Source of the DNA: Odobenus rosmarus divergens
Lineage: Eukaryota > Chordata > Mammalia > Carnivora > Odobenidae
Length of the DNA: 64,000 nucleotides
Direction of reading: 5' to 3'
NCBI RefSeq assembly: GCF_000321225.1
Contig: NW_004450402.1
Location: 2,764,344-2,828,343, forward strand
A program made the translations under genes and the position numbers. The notes below the pieces were generated by a model. The model was not told the DNA's origin. It worked only from the letters and a program-made list of their open reading frames with translations, and did not search any database. The first letter of the stretch is position 1, and each line of letters starts with the position of its first letter. Of the stretch, positions 36,018 to 48,557 are shown piece after piece.

Positions 36018-36389
36018 TTAAACAAACATAAATAAAACTGCTTTTCAAAACAATCTCATTACTCAATGAAGCGCTAAGCTTTTGTTCTATAAATTTAATC
36101 CCATTATAATAAGTGATTTTTATTAAATATATCCTATAACCAATACACTTCCAGGTTTTGTTCAACAGCCCTTTTATTTCAAAAGTTACCTGATGAAGTA
36201 ACTACCAGTGTAATCTGCAGTTTGTTATAATATAGTTTGACTATACTGTGAATAAAACATCTATCCTCAACCAATTTAGTAATTAAACATCACTTGTTCA
36301 GACAAATGGGGAAAGACTGGTCACTTGGATCAGTGAAATGTTTTTACTTTTGAAGTAAAAATAAAGTGTAACTTGAAATTTATTTTATC

Positions 36390-36965
36390 TGGCTTTCTTC
36401 CTCCAGCTTGTCACCATTCAATCTACCTTTTATTACCGTCAGATTACTCTTCCTGAAAAAACTGTGAAAGAACTTTCTACCAAATCCCTCTCAAATTCCA
36501 AATTGTGCCTACTTAAATAATGAGGTTTTACCATACTACATAGTTTTGTTTTCTGCCAAACTCTACTTATAAATCCTAAATCAGGATTACCCATGTTAAC
36601 AGCTTCCACTGTACCTCTTCATATGACAGAAGCTTATTATTAGTGAAAGTCACAAACTATGCCCATTGAGCTCACTACAAATTGATGTCCTATTACCTCC
36701 TGGCAATGTACGCATTCATCTATTTAGTCCCTGATGAATCCCTCATATCGATCGTACCAAACCTTCTTTATCTTACTCAAGTCTTAGAGAAAGAGGGCTT
36801 CCCTCTGCTAGGACAAAAGCCCTCATACAAACTCTCTTGACTTACCTATCTCTGCTTCAAATTTCCTCTGAATTTTCACTTATCCTTGTCTCCTTTTCTC
36901 CTACCTTACAAATAGAAGTATCCTTTCTGCTTTCAAAACACAACTATCCTTTGCTATCTTCACCC
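36390..36965 (+). mobile_element. L2 fragment
   Basis: TTACCGTCAGATTACTCTTC then CCAAATCCCTCTCAAATTC and TCCTCTGAATTTTC blocks resemble sense L2. The small ORF at 36837-37139 starts within it. Confidence 0.5.
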
Positions 36966-37525
36966 AACTTCTATAAGAGATCTTGCTTCTTACAGCTTCA
37001 AATACCTCTAAAGAAAGGCTTTGTGAGGGCAGTGACTTGTATCTTCACTTTTATATTCTCCAGAGTAATCAAGTATACTTTTGATGATGAAATTATTCAA
37101 CCCTTGAACAATTTCAAATTATCAACTGAAGTAATTTGACAGGAATATTTTAATATATAACTATAATATATGGCTATAAACTGTTACAGATTTAAATATC
37201 TAGATCTGCTTTTGAGCCTTAATTGGGCTGATCACAGACTTCCTATACAATAAGAATTATAAAAAAATCAAAAGTTATATTTGCTTTCAGCTTCAACTCT
37301 TTTATTCTTAAACTTGATTTTAATTATGTCAAATTTAAATACCATAAAGTTCATTTATGATCTTTTCAAAGTAAGTTTTCATTATGGCATTAAGACCAGT
37401 TCTATTTTAACGTCCCTGAATAAACTAGATATAATGAGAACACCAACAGGAGGGTGTTTAGATAATCACATAGTACATTAGGAGCTATGTGATTATCTAC
37501 ATTAAAATAAAGTTTATTAGCATTA

Positions 37526-37693
<168 letters not shown>

Positions 37694-37749
37694 TCATGTG
37701 TCACTTAGTTTGTCTGGAGGAATATTTTTCCATTGACATTCCAAAAAAA

Positions 37750-37941
37750 AATTTTTTTAAGATTTTATTTATTTGTTTTACAGAGAGAGTGAGAAACAGA
37801 GACAGAGCATGAGTAGGGGGAGGAGGAGAAGCAGACTCCCTGCCAAGCAGGGAGCCCCATGTGGGACTCAATCCCAGGACCCTGGGATCATGACCTGAGC
37901 TGAAGGCAGACGCTTAACCGACAGAGTCACCCATGCACCTC
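37750..37941 (-). mobile_element. Can-SINE, antisense
   Basis: AAGATTTTATTTATTTG near the left end; head GAGTCACCCATGCACCTC at the right. Confidence 0.9.
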
Positions 37942-38009
37942 TCGAAATAATTTTGTATTTAGCTTTTCCTTGTTGATAAAATTTGACTACTTAAAAAATC
38001 TTTTACTTG

Positions 38010-38209
38010 GGGGGCACCTGGGTGGCTCAGTCGGTTAAGCATCTGCCTTCAGCTCGAGTCATAATCCTGGGGTCCTGAGGTCCTGAGATGAGCCCTGAAT
38101 CGGGCTCCCTGCTCAGCGTGGAGTCTGCTTCTCCCTCTTCCCCTGCCCCTCCCCCCTCTTCCTCTCTCTCAAATAATAAATCTATAAAAAAATAAATAAA
38201 ATTTAAACA
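38010..38209 (+). mobile_element. Can-SINE, sense
   Basis: TSD AAAATCTTTTACTTGG on both sides, identical. Confidence 0.93.
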
Positions 38210-38346
38210 AAAATCTTTTACTTGGGTATTTATATAAACCTAACAAAATTATACTTAGTACTATATTATGACAGTAAGACAAAGACAGGAAAATATAGAA
38301 AAGAGCAGAGATTACCAACTTTGGAACACTAAAAAATACAATGCTA

Positions 38347-38573
38347 CGGGCACTGGGGTGGCTCAGTCAGTTTAGCAGCCAACTCTTGCTTTCAGCTCAG
38401 GTCATGATCTTGCAGTTGTGAGATTGAGCCCCTCAACAGGCTCCGCACTCAGTGCAGAGTTTGCTTCAGATTCTCTCCCTCTCCTTTCCCCTTTCTCCCC
38501 CTGCTCTCATGCTCTCTCTCTCTCTCAAATAAATAAATAAAATCTTTAAAAAAATATATATATATATATATAA
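38347..38573 (+). mobile_element. Can-SINE, sense, with TA-repeat tail
   Basis: Older CTCTTGCTTTCAGCTCAGG subtype. The tail has grown into a TA microsatellite (38555-38572). Confidence 0.88.
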
Positions 38574-38756
38574 TGCTTACATTACATGATTACATGGCTG
38601 TCTCATTCAAATATTTGAAAAATGGTCACTTTTGGCATATTCATTGTCTCATACCTTCCTATTCTAGCTCTAGACTTTCATATATACATATTTATATATG
38701 CAGATATAAAAGCTCAGGAATGTGGCATAGCATTTTTCCTTATTAAGAAATTCTGA

Positions 38757-38952
38757 GGGGCGCCTGGGCGGCTCATTGGTTAAGCAACTGCCTTCGGCTC
38801 AGGTCATGATCCCAGGGTCCTGGGATCGAGCCCCGCATCAGGCTCCCTGCTCAGGAGAGAGCCTGCTTCTGCCTTTCCCTCTGCCTGCCCCTCTGCCTAC
38901 CTGTGCTCTCTAGCTGTCAAATAAATAAATAAAAAATATTTAAAAAAAAAAG
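38757..38952 (+). mobile_element. Can-SINE, sense
   Basis: Flanks AAGAAATTCTGAGG and AAGAAGTTCTGAAA. Confidence 0.92.
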
Positions 38953-39354
38953 AAGTTCTGAAAGTACATTAAGTAGTATTCAAAAATTGAAAGCTAAGAA
39001 ATAGGCAACATCAGAAGCTGTCATTACTAAAGTCTCACTGTTAAGGAAAGCCAGTTCAGTGAGAGGAGAAACTGTCTTATTCACTCCTGCATTCCTTAGT
39101 TGTACCACAGAGTTTATCACATGACTACTGGATCTAAGAGATTTCCAGGAGCAATCATAAGCTATAAAGAAAGAAATAAATGCCTACAAGGGCCACCTGT
39201 TAGGAGTAGTTTCTGATAATATTTGTAGTCAAAGAGTGCAGGGTGAAGCAACTTTTTTTATAAAGCCATAACTACTTGAAGATTCCATGATGGAAACAAA
39301 CTAAAAGGGATATGAAATGTTCTTTTAATTTTACTTATGCCAACTCAATCATTT

Positions 39355-39440
39355 TTAATTGAGTTTTTTATTTTAATTCTAGTACAGTTAACATACAGTG
39401 TTTTATCGGTTTCAGATATACTTCAATCGTTTTAAGATGT
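39355..39440 (-). mobile_element. L1 3' tail fragment, antisense
   Basis: AGTTAACATACAGTGTTTTA then TCGGTTTCAGATATAC on the plus strand is the complement of a common L1 3' tail. Confidence 0.6.
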
Positions 39441-39550
39441 CTAATTTTGAACATACAAACTTACAAAACTAGAAAAATAAAAAATACAAAAAGAAACACT
39501 TACGACGGTATTAGTTTTCTATGTTTTAATTGTAAAAAATAACACTTGAG

Positions 39551-39779
39551 AGGCGCCTGGGTGGCTCAGTCGGTTAAGCAGCTGACTCTTGGTTTTGGCT
39601 CAGGTCATGATCTGAGTCATGGGATCAAGCCCCATGTTGGGCTCTGTGCTCTGTGGGCTGTGGGCTCTGTGCTCCGTGTGGAATCTGCTTGAGATTCTCT
39701 CCCCCTTACCCTCTGCTCCTCCCCCCACTGGCGCCCTAAATAAATAAATAAATAAATCTTTTAAAAAATAAATAAATAA
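39551..39779 (+). mobile_element. Can-SINE, sense, older subtype
   Basis: CTCTTGGTTTTGGCTCAGG subtype. TSD AAAAATAACACTTGA against AAAAATAACTCTTGA. The U2 retrofragment sits in its right flank. Confidence 0.92.
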
Positions 39780-39796
39780 AAATAACTCTTGATAAT

Positions 39797-39830
39797 ACAC
39801 TTGATCTTAGCCAAAAGGCCAAGAAGCGAT
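39797..39830 (-). pseudogene. RNU2: U2 snRNA 5'-end retrofragment (34 bases)
   Basis: On the minus strand it begins at the exact 5' end of U2 (ATCGCTTCTTGGCC...) and runs through GCTAAGATCAAGTGT, with one difference (C10 to T). It carries the branch-site-pairing environment upstream region but not the rest of U2, and has no snRNA promoter. It is flanked by perfect 14-bp duplications TAACTCTTGATAAT (39783-39796 and 39831-39844), showing L1-type insertion of a 3'-truncated U2 cDNA. It is not functional. Confidence 0.9.
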
Positions 39831-39954
39831 TAACTCTTGATAATGACAAAAGGTATATAGTATAGAAGGTTACATACATGTCAGTATGTACAGATCTACT
39901 TCATTCTATCAGTTGTATAATATCTCATTGTATGGATAATAATATGAAATACAT

Positions 39955-40185
39955 ACATAACATCATGTGCCACAAGTTGTTCTAAGTGCTTTATGTATGT
40001 TAACTCACAACAACCCTATTAGGTAGATACTCTTATGCCCATTTCATAGATGAAGAAACTGATACACAGAGAAGTTAAGTAAACGTGTCTGAGTTCACAC
40101 TGCTGGTAAGTGATGGACTCTGGATGTGAATCCAGGCAGTGTGGCTCTGGACTCCATGATCTTAACCACTGCACTATTTAATCAT
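39955..40185 (-). mobile_element. MIR, antisense
   Basis: AACAACCCTATTAGGTAGAT, GATGAAGAAACTGATACACA, GAGAAGTTAAGTAAACG and a terminal CTTAACCACTGCACTA follow the whole MIR in reverse. Confidence 0.85.
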
Positions 40186-40368
40186 ATCGATAATTTCTTT
40201 GAGCAATCTTCTACATGTTTTCTATTTTTTACAATTATAACCAATTCTAAAATAAATAACCTTGAACATCTATCTTTGTGCTCTTGTGTAAGTATATCTG
40301 TAGGATAAATTCTCATCCAGAAGAATTTTTTCATCAAAACATTTATTTAAAATTTTGTTAAACATTCC

Positions 40369-40573
40369 TGGGGCACCTGAGTGGCTTAGTCGGTTAAGCG
40401 TCTGCCTTCGGCTCGGGTCATGATCCCAGGGTCCTGGGATGGAGCCCTGTATCAGGCTCCCTGCTTGGCTGGGAGCCTGCTTCTCCCTCTCCCTCTGTCC
40501 ACCCCCTGCTTGTGATCTCTCTCTCTCTCTCTGACAAATAAGTAAATAAAATCTTTAAAAAAAAAAAATAAGT
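40369..40573 (+). mobile_element. Can-SINE, sense
   Basis: TSD AAAATTTTGTTAAACATTCC on both sides. Confidence 0.93.
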
Positions 40574-40752
40574 AAAATTTTGTTAAACATTCCCAATTTG
40601 AGATCCAATAAGGTTATATTAATCTATACTCCTGGCAATCCTAGATAATAAGAGTTCCTGTTTCTCCACTCTCTCGCTAACACTGGATTTTATCAATTTG
40701 CTAATCTTTGACAGTTTGATACTTGATAAATGCGATTAAAATGTTTTAATTT

Positions 40753-40942
40753 GGGGGCACCTGGGTGGCTCAGTTGGTTAAGCATTTGACATTGGTTCAG
40801 GTCCTGGGATATAATCAGCTCTACGCTCAGCGAGGAATCTGCTTCTCCCTCTCCCTCTGCCCTTACCCCTGCTAGTGCATGCATGTGGGTGTGCACACTC
40901 TTGCTCTGTCTCTCTCAAATAAATAAAATCTTTAAAAAATAA
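40753..40942 (+). mobile_element. Can-SINE, sense, older
   Basis: GGGGGCACCTGGGTGGCTCAG head; ATGTTTT flanks both sides. Confidence 0.9.
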
Positions 40943-41189
40943 TGTTTTGTTTTCTGTTTTTGTAATCTCAAGTTATCTACAACTAATTTATGTATCCTTT
41001 TCGAAACTTTGAGTTAGCTTACCATTCACTAGATTGGGTTATGAGGTCAAATTAAAGAATAAGAAACCCATGATGTATCACAGAATCATGAATTCTGACT
41101 TTTCGTTTTTATCTTATAATTTAAGAAATTTTGGGGCAATCACACAATGTTTTAATATTTCGTTCTTTCCTGATATTTGCATATTTATA

Positions 41190-41450
41190 TAAATAGCTGA
41201 CGTTAGTGCTTACTATGCAAGGCACTTTTTTCTAAACACTTTACAAGTATTAACTCATTTAATCCTCATAGCAACATATGGAGTTAGTACTATAATTAAG
41301 TACATTTTATCAATAAGGAAAGTGAAGCAGAGGAAGATTAAGTAACATCCCTAAGGCCACAAAGGTGGTTAAGTGATGAAATCAGGATTTGAGTTGGTCT
41401 GACTACAAAATCAAGTGTTCTTATCCACTATACTAAAGATACACTGTTTC
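41190..41450 (-). mobile_element. MIR, antisense
   Basis: TAATCCTCATAGCAACATAT, AAGTGAAGCAGAGGAAGATT and TTATCCACTATACTAAAG follow antisense MIR from end to end. Confidence 0.8.
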
Positions 41451-42030
41451 TGAAATGGTGAATTAAGTTGGTTGGTGCTTTTTAAGCCTCTGTACTTGCC
41501 TTCGAGACAAACGAACAAAAAGAAGCTAATTTAATCTTTAAAAGTATTTACTTCGAATATTCTCTAAAAAAAAAAACAAACCCAACTTGATACATTTCTA
41601 CAGAGTTTGCACAGAAACTAAAATAAATCCTGTGATAAAAATGAAGGTTTAGTTTGTTTGTTATCACATTATTTGAAAACAGCTGGAAAAATGGACTAGT
41701 CAAATTTGGAAGGTTTGTTTGGGATGGTTTGACTTAAAATATAGGCCAGTAGGAGCATAGACATTCACTGTGGAGGGCCTGACTGCTACCAAGGCAGACA
41801 TGGTATACCTATTAAGTTGATGTAGACAGAAAAAAATAATGTTTTCAAAGATGAGCTCCAAAATCACAAGGACAGAGGCTTAAGACAAAATAGTTGATTT
41901 GCAACTGAGCTGTCTCTCACATGCAGTATTTTCCAGAATGAGTATATACCAGGAATACTAAATGCTGGAATCTTTATACGAGGAATTAAAGGTTATAATA
42001 CTGCATATAAATAGCTTAAAATATTTGTTC

Positions 42031-42217
42031 AGGGGCACCTGGGTGGCTCAGTCAGTTGGGTGTCTGCCTTCAGCTCAGGTCATGATTCCGGGGTCCCGGG
42101 ATCGTGCCCCAGGGAGTCTGCTTCTCCCTCTCCCTCTGCCCCTCTCCCACCACGCATTTTCCCTCTTGCTCGCTCTGCTCTCTCTCTCTTTCAAATAAAA
42201 AAAAAATTAAAAAAAAA
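42031..42217 (+). mobile_element. Can-SINE, sense
   Basis: ATTTGTTCA flanks both sides; central deletion before CAGGGAGTCTGC. Confidence 0.91.
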
Positions 42218-42785
42218 ATTTGTTCAAAGGCAATCCTTCAATATGTGAGGTGTGTTTTGTTTTAAATTATTTACCTTCGGTTAGAAAAATGACACAGTAT
42301 TTAAAAGCTAAAACATAACTCGAAACTTTTGAAATAAAAAAAGGTATTAAGATTTTAAAACAAAGATGAAAATTGCATCATTTCAAACTTTCTCCATTTA
42401 CGTATCTTTTTTTTTCTCTTTTTCAGCTTTACTGATGTAAAACTGACAAAACTGTATTTAAAGAGTACATTGTGGGTATTTGATATACAACATGGTGATA
42501 ACAGTTAATAACATGTATTATATAACTGAAATTTGCCAAGTATTTTAATCTCCTTTTCCAGGAGGAAAATAGGTCATTTGTAACATCTTCTCCGAGAATT
42601 GTAGCAACCAAGAATAAAGTTCCTAAGTCTCCAAATAGTGAGGACCGAAAACAGGCTACATACACCCTTATGTCACAGACCTAAAATTCCATTTCTTGAA
42701 TAAAAGGCATTCATTTAAAATACAATGTTTGAAAGGCGAAAACTCTGCCAGATATTTGAATCCCAGTGGCAGATTCTATGGGAGG

Positions 42786-43001
42786 CTTATTTATTTATTT
42801 ATTTATTTTTAAATATGTATTTATTTGAGAGACAGAATGAGAGAGAGAGAGAGAGAGAGAGAGGATGAGAGGGGGAAGGTTCAGGGGGAGAAGCAGACTC
42901 CCCGCTGAGCGGGGAGCCCGATACGGGACTCGATCCCAGGACTCCAGGATCATGACCTGAGCCAAAGGCAGTCGCTCAACCAACTGAGCCACCCAGGCGC
43001 C
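42786..43001 (-). mobile_element. Can-SINE, antisense, with GA-repeat
   Basis: TSD GAGGCTTATTTATTTA on both sides. A GA microsatellite lies at 42839-42862. Confidence 0.93.
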
Positions 43002-43036
43002 CAGAGGCTTATTTATTTAAAGATACATAGTAATCT

Positions 43037-43526
<490 letters not shown>

Positions 43527-44096
43527 TTATGATATTTTACAAAGTGCATATTTAGAGCCCACTCTCAGACCTTAAGATAAAAATGTAACCAATACCATTC
43601 TTGGGGATTTGCAGAGGAGAGCTTTTGAAAGAAAAACTTAGAATCATTTTATTTTTTTCCCATTGTGATATTACCGTTACAACTTACAATTTCAAAAAAT
43701 TCCCTAAAAAAGAGAAAGAGAATGAGTAAATGCACACAGATGCACAAAACAGCTTCTATAAATTGTAGAAGTTCAGAGTGTGAACTGTCTGACCAGCAAA
43801 AATGAGAACAGAGCTGTTGGTAATTATGGAAGGTCCATATGGTATCATGTTAACCATTATGGGCTTTATCCTACAGATCAGTGTTCCAGAAATTATCATC
43901 TTCATGGTTTTTGTCAAATCTGTGTTCCACCTGAACTATTTATTACTTGATATTTTAATTTAAAACACCTCACTTTTTAAAATGTAATACCTATTTTAAC
44001 TTATCCTTAGCAATATCTATGAAAATATGGGTTTGAAATGACAGTTAAATTTTTTTCATACCCATTTAAAAATAACTATCAGAAATATTTATTCAA

Positions 44097-44212
44097 GGGG
44101 CGCCTAGCTGGCTCAGTTGGTAGAGCATGCAACTCTTGTTCTCGGGTTTTTGTAAGTTTGAGCCCCACGTTTGGTGTAGAGATGACTTAAAAATAAAATC
44201 TTAAAAAAAATG
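44097..44212 (+). mobile_element. Short tRNA-like SINE, sense
   Basis: Head GGGGCGCCTAGCTGGCTCAG and GTTGGTAGAGCATGCAACTC, close to the parental tRNA-Lys. TSD AATATTTATTCAAG. Confidence 0.9.
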
Positions 44213-44343
44213 CTTGCATTGTTTAAAAATAAAATATTTATTCAAGATAGACATACCACACTCTGGGGAAAGTGACAGACATACCACACTCTGGATGGCA
44301 GGAAACTGACATGATTGGATTTGTTTTTAGATAAACCATAGTG

Positions 44344-44512
44344 GGGACGCCTGGGTGGCTCAGTCAGTAAGGTGTCTACCTTCAGCTCAGGTCATGATCC
44401 CAGGGTCCTGGGATCAAGCCACGTGTGGGGCTCCCTGCTTAGTGGGGAGTCTGCTTCTCCTTCTGCCTGCCACTCCCCCTTCTTCTCTCTCTAACAAATA
44501 AATAAAATCTTA
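44344..44512 (+). mobile_element. Can-SINE, sense
   Basis: TSD TAGATAAACCATAGTGG on both sides, identical. Confidence 0.93.
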
Positions 44513-44689
44513 GATAAACCATAGTGGTGACTACGTGGAGTTTGAGTTTTGAGGGATGGGTAAGATTGATGTAAAAAAAAAAAATCAGGAGGTAAATGAT
44601 CATGTGAGAAACAAAGAACACATGAACTGGGGAAGTGATGATAAAGACAGATAAGGACAGAATCAAGAAGCATTAGAAAGCAGAATCAG

Positions 44690-44873
44690 GGGGCGCCTGG
44701 GTGGCTCAGTCAGTAAACCTCTGCCTTCATCTCAGGTCATGATCCTGGGGTCCTGGGATCGAGTCCTGTGTCAGGCTCCCTGCTCAGTCGGGAGCCTACT
44801 TTCCCCTCTGCCCCTCCCCCCTGCACGCCCTTTCTCTCTTAAATAAATAAATAAAATCCTAAAAAAAAAAAAA
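44690..44873 (+). mobile_element. Can-SINE, sense
   Basis: TSD AAAGCAGAATCAG on both sides. Confidence 0.93.
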
Positions 44874-45479
44874 AGCAGAATCAGCAAAGTCTTAGTGACT
44901 GATTAGATGCACAGTCACTAAGGAAGAGTTTAGGCCAACTCCCAGGTGGAGTAAATAATGAGGAAAAAATAGAAACAAGAACAGGTTTGGTGGAAGAAAA
45001 GGTAAAGTTCTGGATATGCTCAGTTTATAAGGTCTACTGAATAACCAAGCTAAGATGTCCAACAGATTTTTAGATATACAAATCTGAAATTACAGTGATG
45101 ACATAGAACAAGGAACCATGGACATTTAAGGGTTAATAAAAACCTACAGAATAGATGATGTCTCCAAAAATAAAGATATAATTTAAGGAAAAGAACAAGC
45201 CTACCAACAACCCCAATATCAAGTATCAAGGAAGAGGATCCCAAGAAGGAACCCAACAAGGAATCATTAGAAAGATGAGAAAAACCAGGAAAGAATGGTA
45301 TCAGAGAAGCTGATAGACAATAAGAAGGAAGTGATTAATAATCTCAAATGCTCAGACATCCAGTAAAAATCAGATTTGTTTTATATGTAGTATCTTACTT
45401 TCCTAGATTGTTTATTTCTTTATGTCAGATAATTTGATTTTTATTTATTCTAATTTTAAAATTTTCTTCCTTCCTTCCT

Positions 45480-45890
45480 TTCAATCATTCATTTCCTTAT
45501 TTAAATTCCAATATAGTTAACATACAGTACTATATTAGTTTCAGGTGTACAATATAGTAATTTAACAATTCCGTATATTACTCAGGGCTCAAGGTAAGTG
45601 GACTCTTAATCCCCATCACCTATTTCCCCTATCTCCCCACCTACCTCCTCTCTGGTAACCATCAGTTTGTTCTGTATAGTTAAGAGTCTGTTTTTTGGTT
45701 TATCTCTTTTTTTCTTTGTTCGTTTGTTTCTTAAATGCCACATATGAGTAAAATCATACGGTGTGTATATATATACAGTAGAATATTACTCAAGCATAAA
45801 AACAGAATGAAATCTTGCCGTTTGTAACAACATAGATGGATGCAGAGAGTATAAGCTAAGTGAAATCAGTCAGATTTTTTTTATCAGTTG
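45480..45890 (-). mobile_element. 5'-inverted (twin-primed) L1 fragment
   Basis: From 45495 to about 45760 the plus strand shows antisense L1 3' UTR (ATAGTTAACATACAGTACTA, then the complement of the CATATGTGG...TTTAAGAAAC block). From about 45775 to 45885 it shows sense L1 (GAATATTACTCAAGCATAAA to AAGTGAAATCAGTCAG), the segment that normally sits just upstream of the first. This head-to-head order is the hallmark of twin priming. Confidence 0.75.
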
Positions 45891-46057
45891 CAGCCCCAAT
45901 ATAGTATTGCTCAAAGGAAGCCTTCAAAAAATATGTCAGTTGTAAGAATAAGCATTTATTTGCTTCAACGATTAATAGAACTATATTCTCCATACACAGT
46001 AACTAAAGTTCTGAAACTGTGATAAAAATGAAAGGTATACTTATCTTGAATAGTTAC

Positions 46058-46180
46058 CTGTACAAAAGCAACTCCTGTCATCAAAATTATTAGCGAGAGC
46101 CACTGGTACACACCTAATTTTTTACCAAGCATAGACACGGAAAATAATGCTGTTGTAAGAATTTTCAACTGATATGTGAC
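46058..46180 (-). CDS. SLC35A3: SLC35A3 coding exon 3 (residues 115-155)
   Basis: The acceptor TTTTTCAG (AG 46182-46181) leads into [41 protein letters not shown], then donor GTAACT (46057). It is exactly 41 codons, phase 0 at both ends. [13 protein letters not shown] is a hallmark of the SLC35A nucleotide-sugar transporters. The human protein as recalled has MLSKK and LVILM; Gly and Ile are found here. It is separated from the upstream exon by only 77 bases. Confidence 0.97.
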
Positions 46181-46515
<335 letters not shown>

Positions 46516-47241
46516 CTACATGTTAAGATACCTTTAGGTCTAAAGTATACCTTTAATGATACTAATTTTTTGAAGTTAAATATTATAATATAGCACTTTA
46601 AGAAGCATTCTCCTTATATTCTTTCATTAGGGAACACAAGCAAATTGATTATATATGTACACACACACACACACACATATTTATGATAACCAAAAGCTCA
46701 GAGCAAGTATTAATTTTTCAGCTGAGTATTCTTACTCTATAGTAGCAACATTATAAAAACTTGTATTTTGTGCATTCCATTTTATCATCAGCTGAACTTC
46801 AAAGGGATCTGTCTCATCCCCACAGGTCCAGGTCCAGGTCTAAAGCTGCTATAGCAGCTCGGCGATGATATCAGCACCTAAGCTCTCTCTCCATATATAT
46901 TGGCTTTTTACCTTCATGCTTTTCATCTATTGTCTACATGATTATTGCAAAAAAGTCACCAAATGATTCCTGCACTTCTGTCTGGTTCTTGTGTTTAGGC
47001 AACAAGAAAGAACAGGAGGACACTGTGACCTAGCGGGCATTGCTCTCATAGACCAGGATATTGTTGCAGCTACCCAGTACAATAAGGGAGCTGGGAGCTG
47101 GGCAATGTAGTTTTTTTCTTTCATATTCTTCACATTAGAAACAACAAAGGGAGAAAGGGGCTGGGAATGGACTTTGAGCTAGCCAACATACAGTATTAGT
47201 CACAAAAAGTGTCCAAAGAAGGTTACCAACACATAAACCCA

Positions 47242-47358
47242 CGGCACTTGGCTGGCTCAGTTGGTGGAACATGTGACTCTCCAACTCATGGTCCTGAGTT
47301 CAAGCCCCACATTGGGCATGGAGCCTACTTAAAATAAAAAAAACTAAAAAATAAAAGA
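47242..47358 (+). mobile_element. Short tRNA-like SINE, sense
   Basis: CACTTGGCTGGCTCAGTTGG then GGAACATGTGACTC; ACATAAACCCA flanks both sides. Confidence 0.86.
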
Positions 47359-47649
47359 TACATAAACCCACAAAGACAGGAGAAATCTAAGGAATCCTAC
47401 TACTTTGCCAACAATGATACTTCATAGATGATTTTCTCTCCCAACATAAAACGTGAAAAGTTTCATTATGAAAACTTTTTAAAAATGAAAATACTGTTTA
47501 AAGATTAATATCTGATATTTATCCCTTCCTCACGCTAAAATAATAATAGTAAAATAAGATGTAACTAAAAGTTACGAAAAGATTTTTTTCTTAGATTTAG
47601 CAGAAAAAAAATCTAAAATATTAGCTCATTTAAACATTTTTAAAATTAG

Positions 47650-47838
47650 AGGCACCTGGGTGGCTCAGTTGGTGAAGCATCAGCCTTCAGCTCAGTTCAT
47701 GATCCCAGGGTCCTGAGATCGAGTCCCACATCAGGCTCCCTGCTTGTCCAGGAGCCTGCTTCTCCCTCTCCCTCTGCCTGCAGCTCCCCCTGCTTGTGCT
47801 CTCTCACTCTGACAAATAAATAAAATCTTTAAAAATTT
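47650..47838 (+). mobile_element. Can-SINE, sense
   Basis: Head AGGCACCTGGGTGGCTCAG, standard body, AAATAAATAAAATCTTT tail. Confidence 0.92.
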
Positions 47839-48092
47839 TTTAATTATAAATTAAACTTTTAAGTAATTAATGCTATCACATATTTTTCTCACCAGCAGTT
47901 TAGGGAAGGTCTTGTTCCATGTTCCTTCCAATTCCTGTTATTGTTAGGCTTTTTATTTTCGTCAATCTGAAGGTAGTGAAATTGAGTCTGTGGCTCTAAT
48001 ATGATTGATTGCTAGTGAGGTTGATCTATATTTATATATTTTTATATATTTATATAAACATATTTCAATATATTTGTCTTTTTAAAATCTTT

Positions 48093-48282
48093 TATTTTTT
48101 TAAGATTTTATTTATTTGAGAGAGAGCAAGAGAGAGAGCACAAGCAGGGGGAGGGGCAGAAGAGAGGGAGAAGCAGGCTCCCTGCTGAGCGGCAAGCCCT
48201 CCCTGGGGCTGATCCCAAGACCCCAGGATCATGACCTGAGCTGAAGGCAGATACTTAACCCACTGAGCCATCCAGGTGCCCC
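48093..48282 (-). mobile_element. Can-SINE, antisense
   Basis: AAGATTTTATTTATTTGAG at the left, GAGCCATCCAGGTGCCCC at the right. Confidence 0.92.
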
Positions 48283-48369
48283 ACATTTATGTGAATTTTA
48301 TTCTACCTTACTGGTGACTCAGTTTTCTTTTTTTTAAACCACCAGATCTAGACCATTTTACAGGTGAAA

Positions 48370-48557
48370 TTTTTTTTTTTTTAAGATTTATTTATTTACT
48401 TTGGGGGTCGGTGTAAGGAGTGGAGGGAGAGGGACAAGCAGACTCCACACTTAGAGCAGAGCCGGATGCTGGGCTTGATCTCACAACCCCTGAGATCATG
48501 ACCTGAGCCAAAATCAAAAGACGGATGTTTAACCAACTGAGCCACCTAGGCGCCCCT
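48370..48557 (-). mobile_element. Can-SINE, antisense, older
   Basis: T13 tail at the left, GAGCCACCTAGGCGCCCC at the right. Confidence 0.9.

Noticed and set aside
36837..37139. 100-codon plus-strand ORF
   Set aside because: Starts in an L2-like fragment antisense to SLC35A3 intron sequence; no homology recognised.
39797..39830. Functional U2 snRNA gene
   Set aside because: Only the first 34 bases are present, with no promoter elements or 3' box.
44097..44212. tRNA gene
   Set aside because: The tRNA-like head belongs to a short SINE with an A-rich tail and TSD; no complete cloverleaf. The same holds for all other Can-SINE heads.
46790..47160. Possible old transposon or exon near the GTCCAGGTCCAGGTC motif
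   Set aside because: It looks like a diverged interspersed repeat but I could not match it to a family or to an SLC35A3 exon, so it is not listed as a feature.
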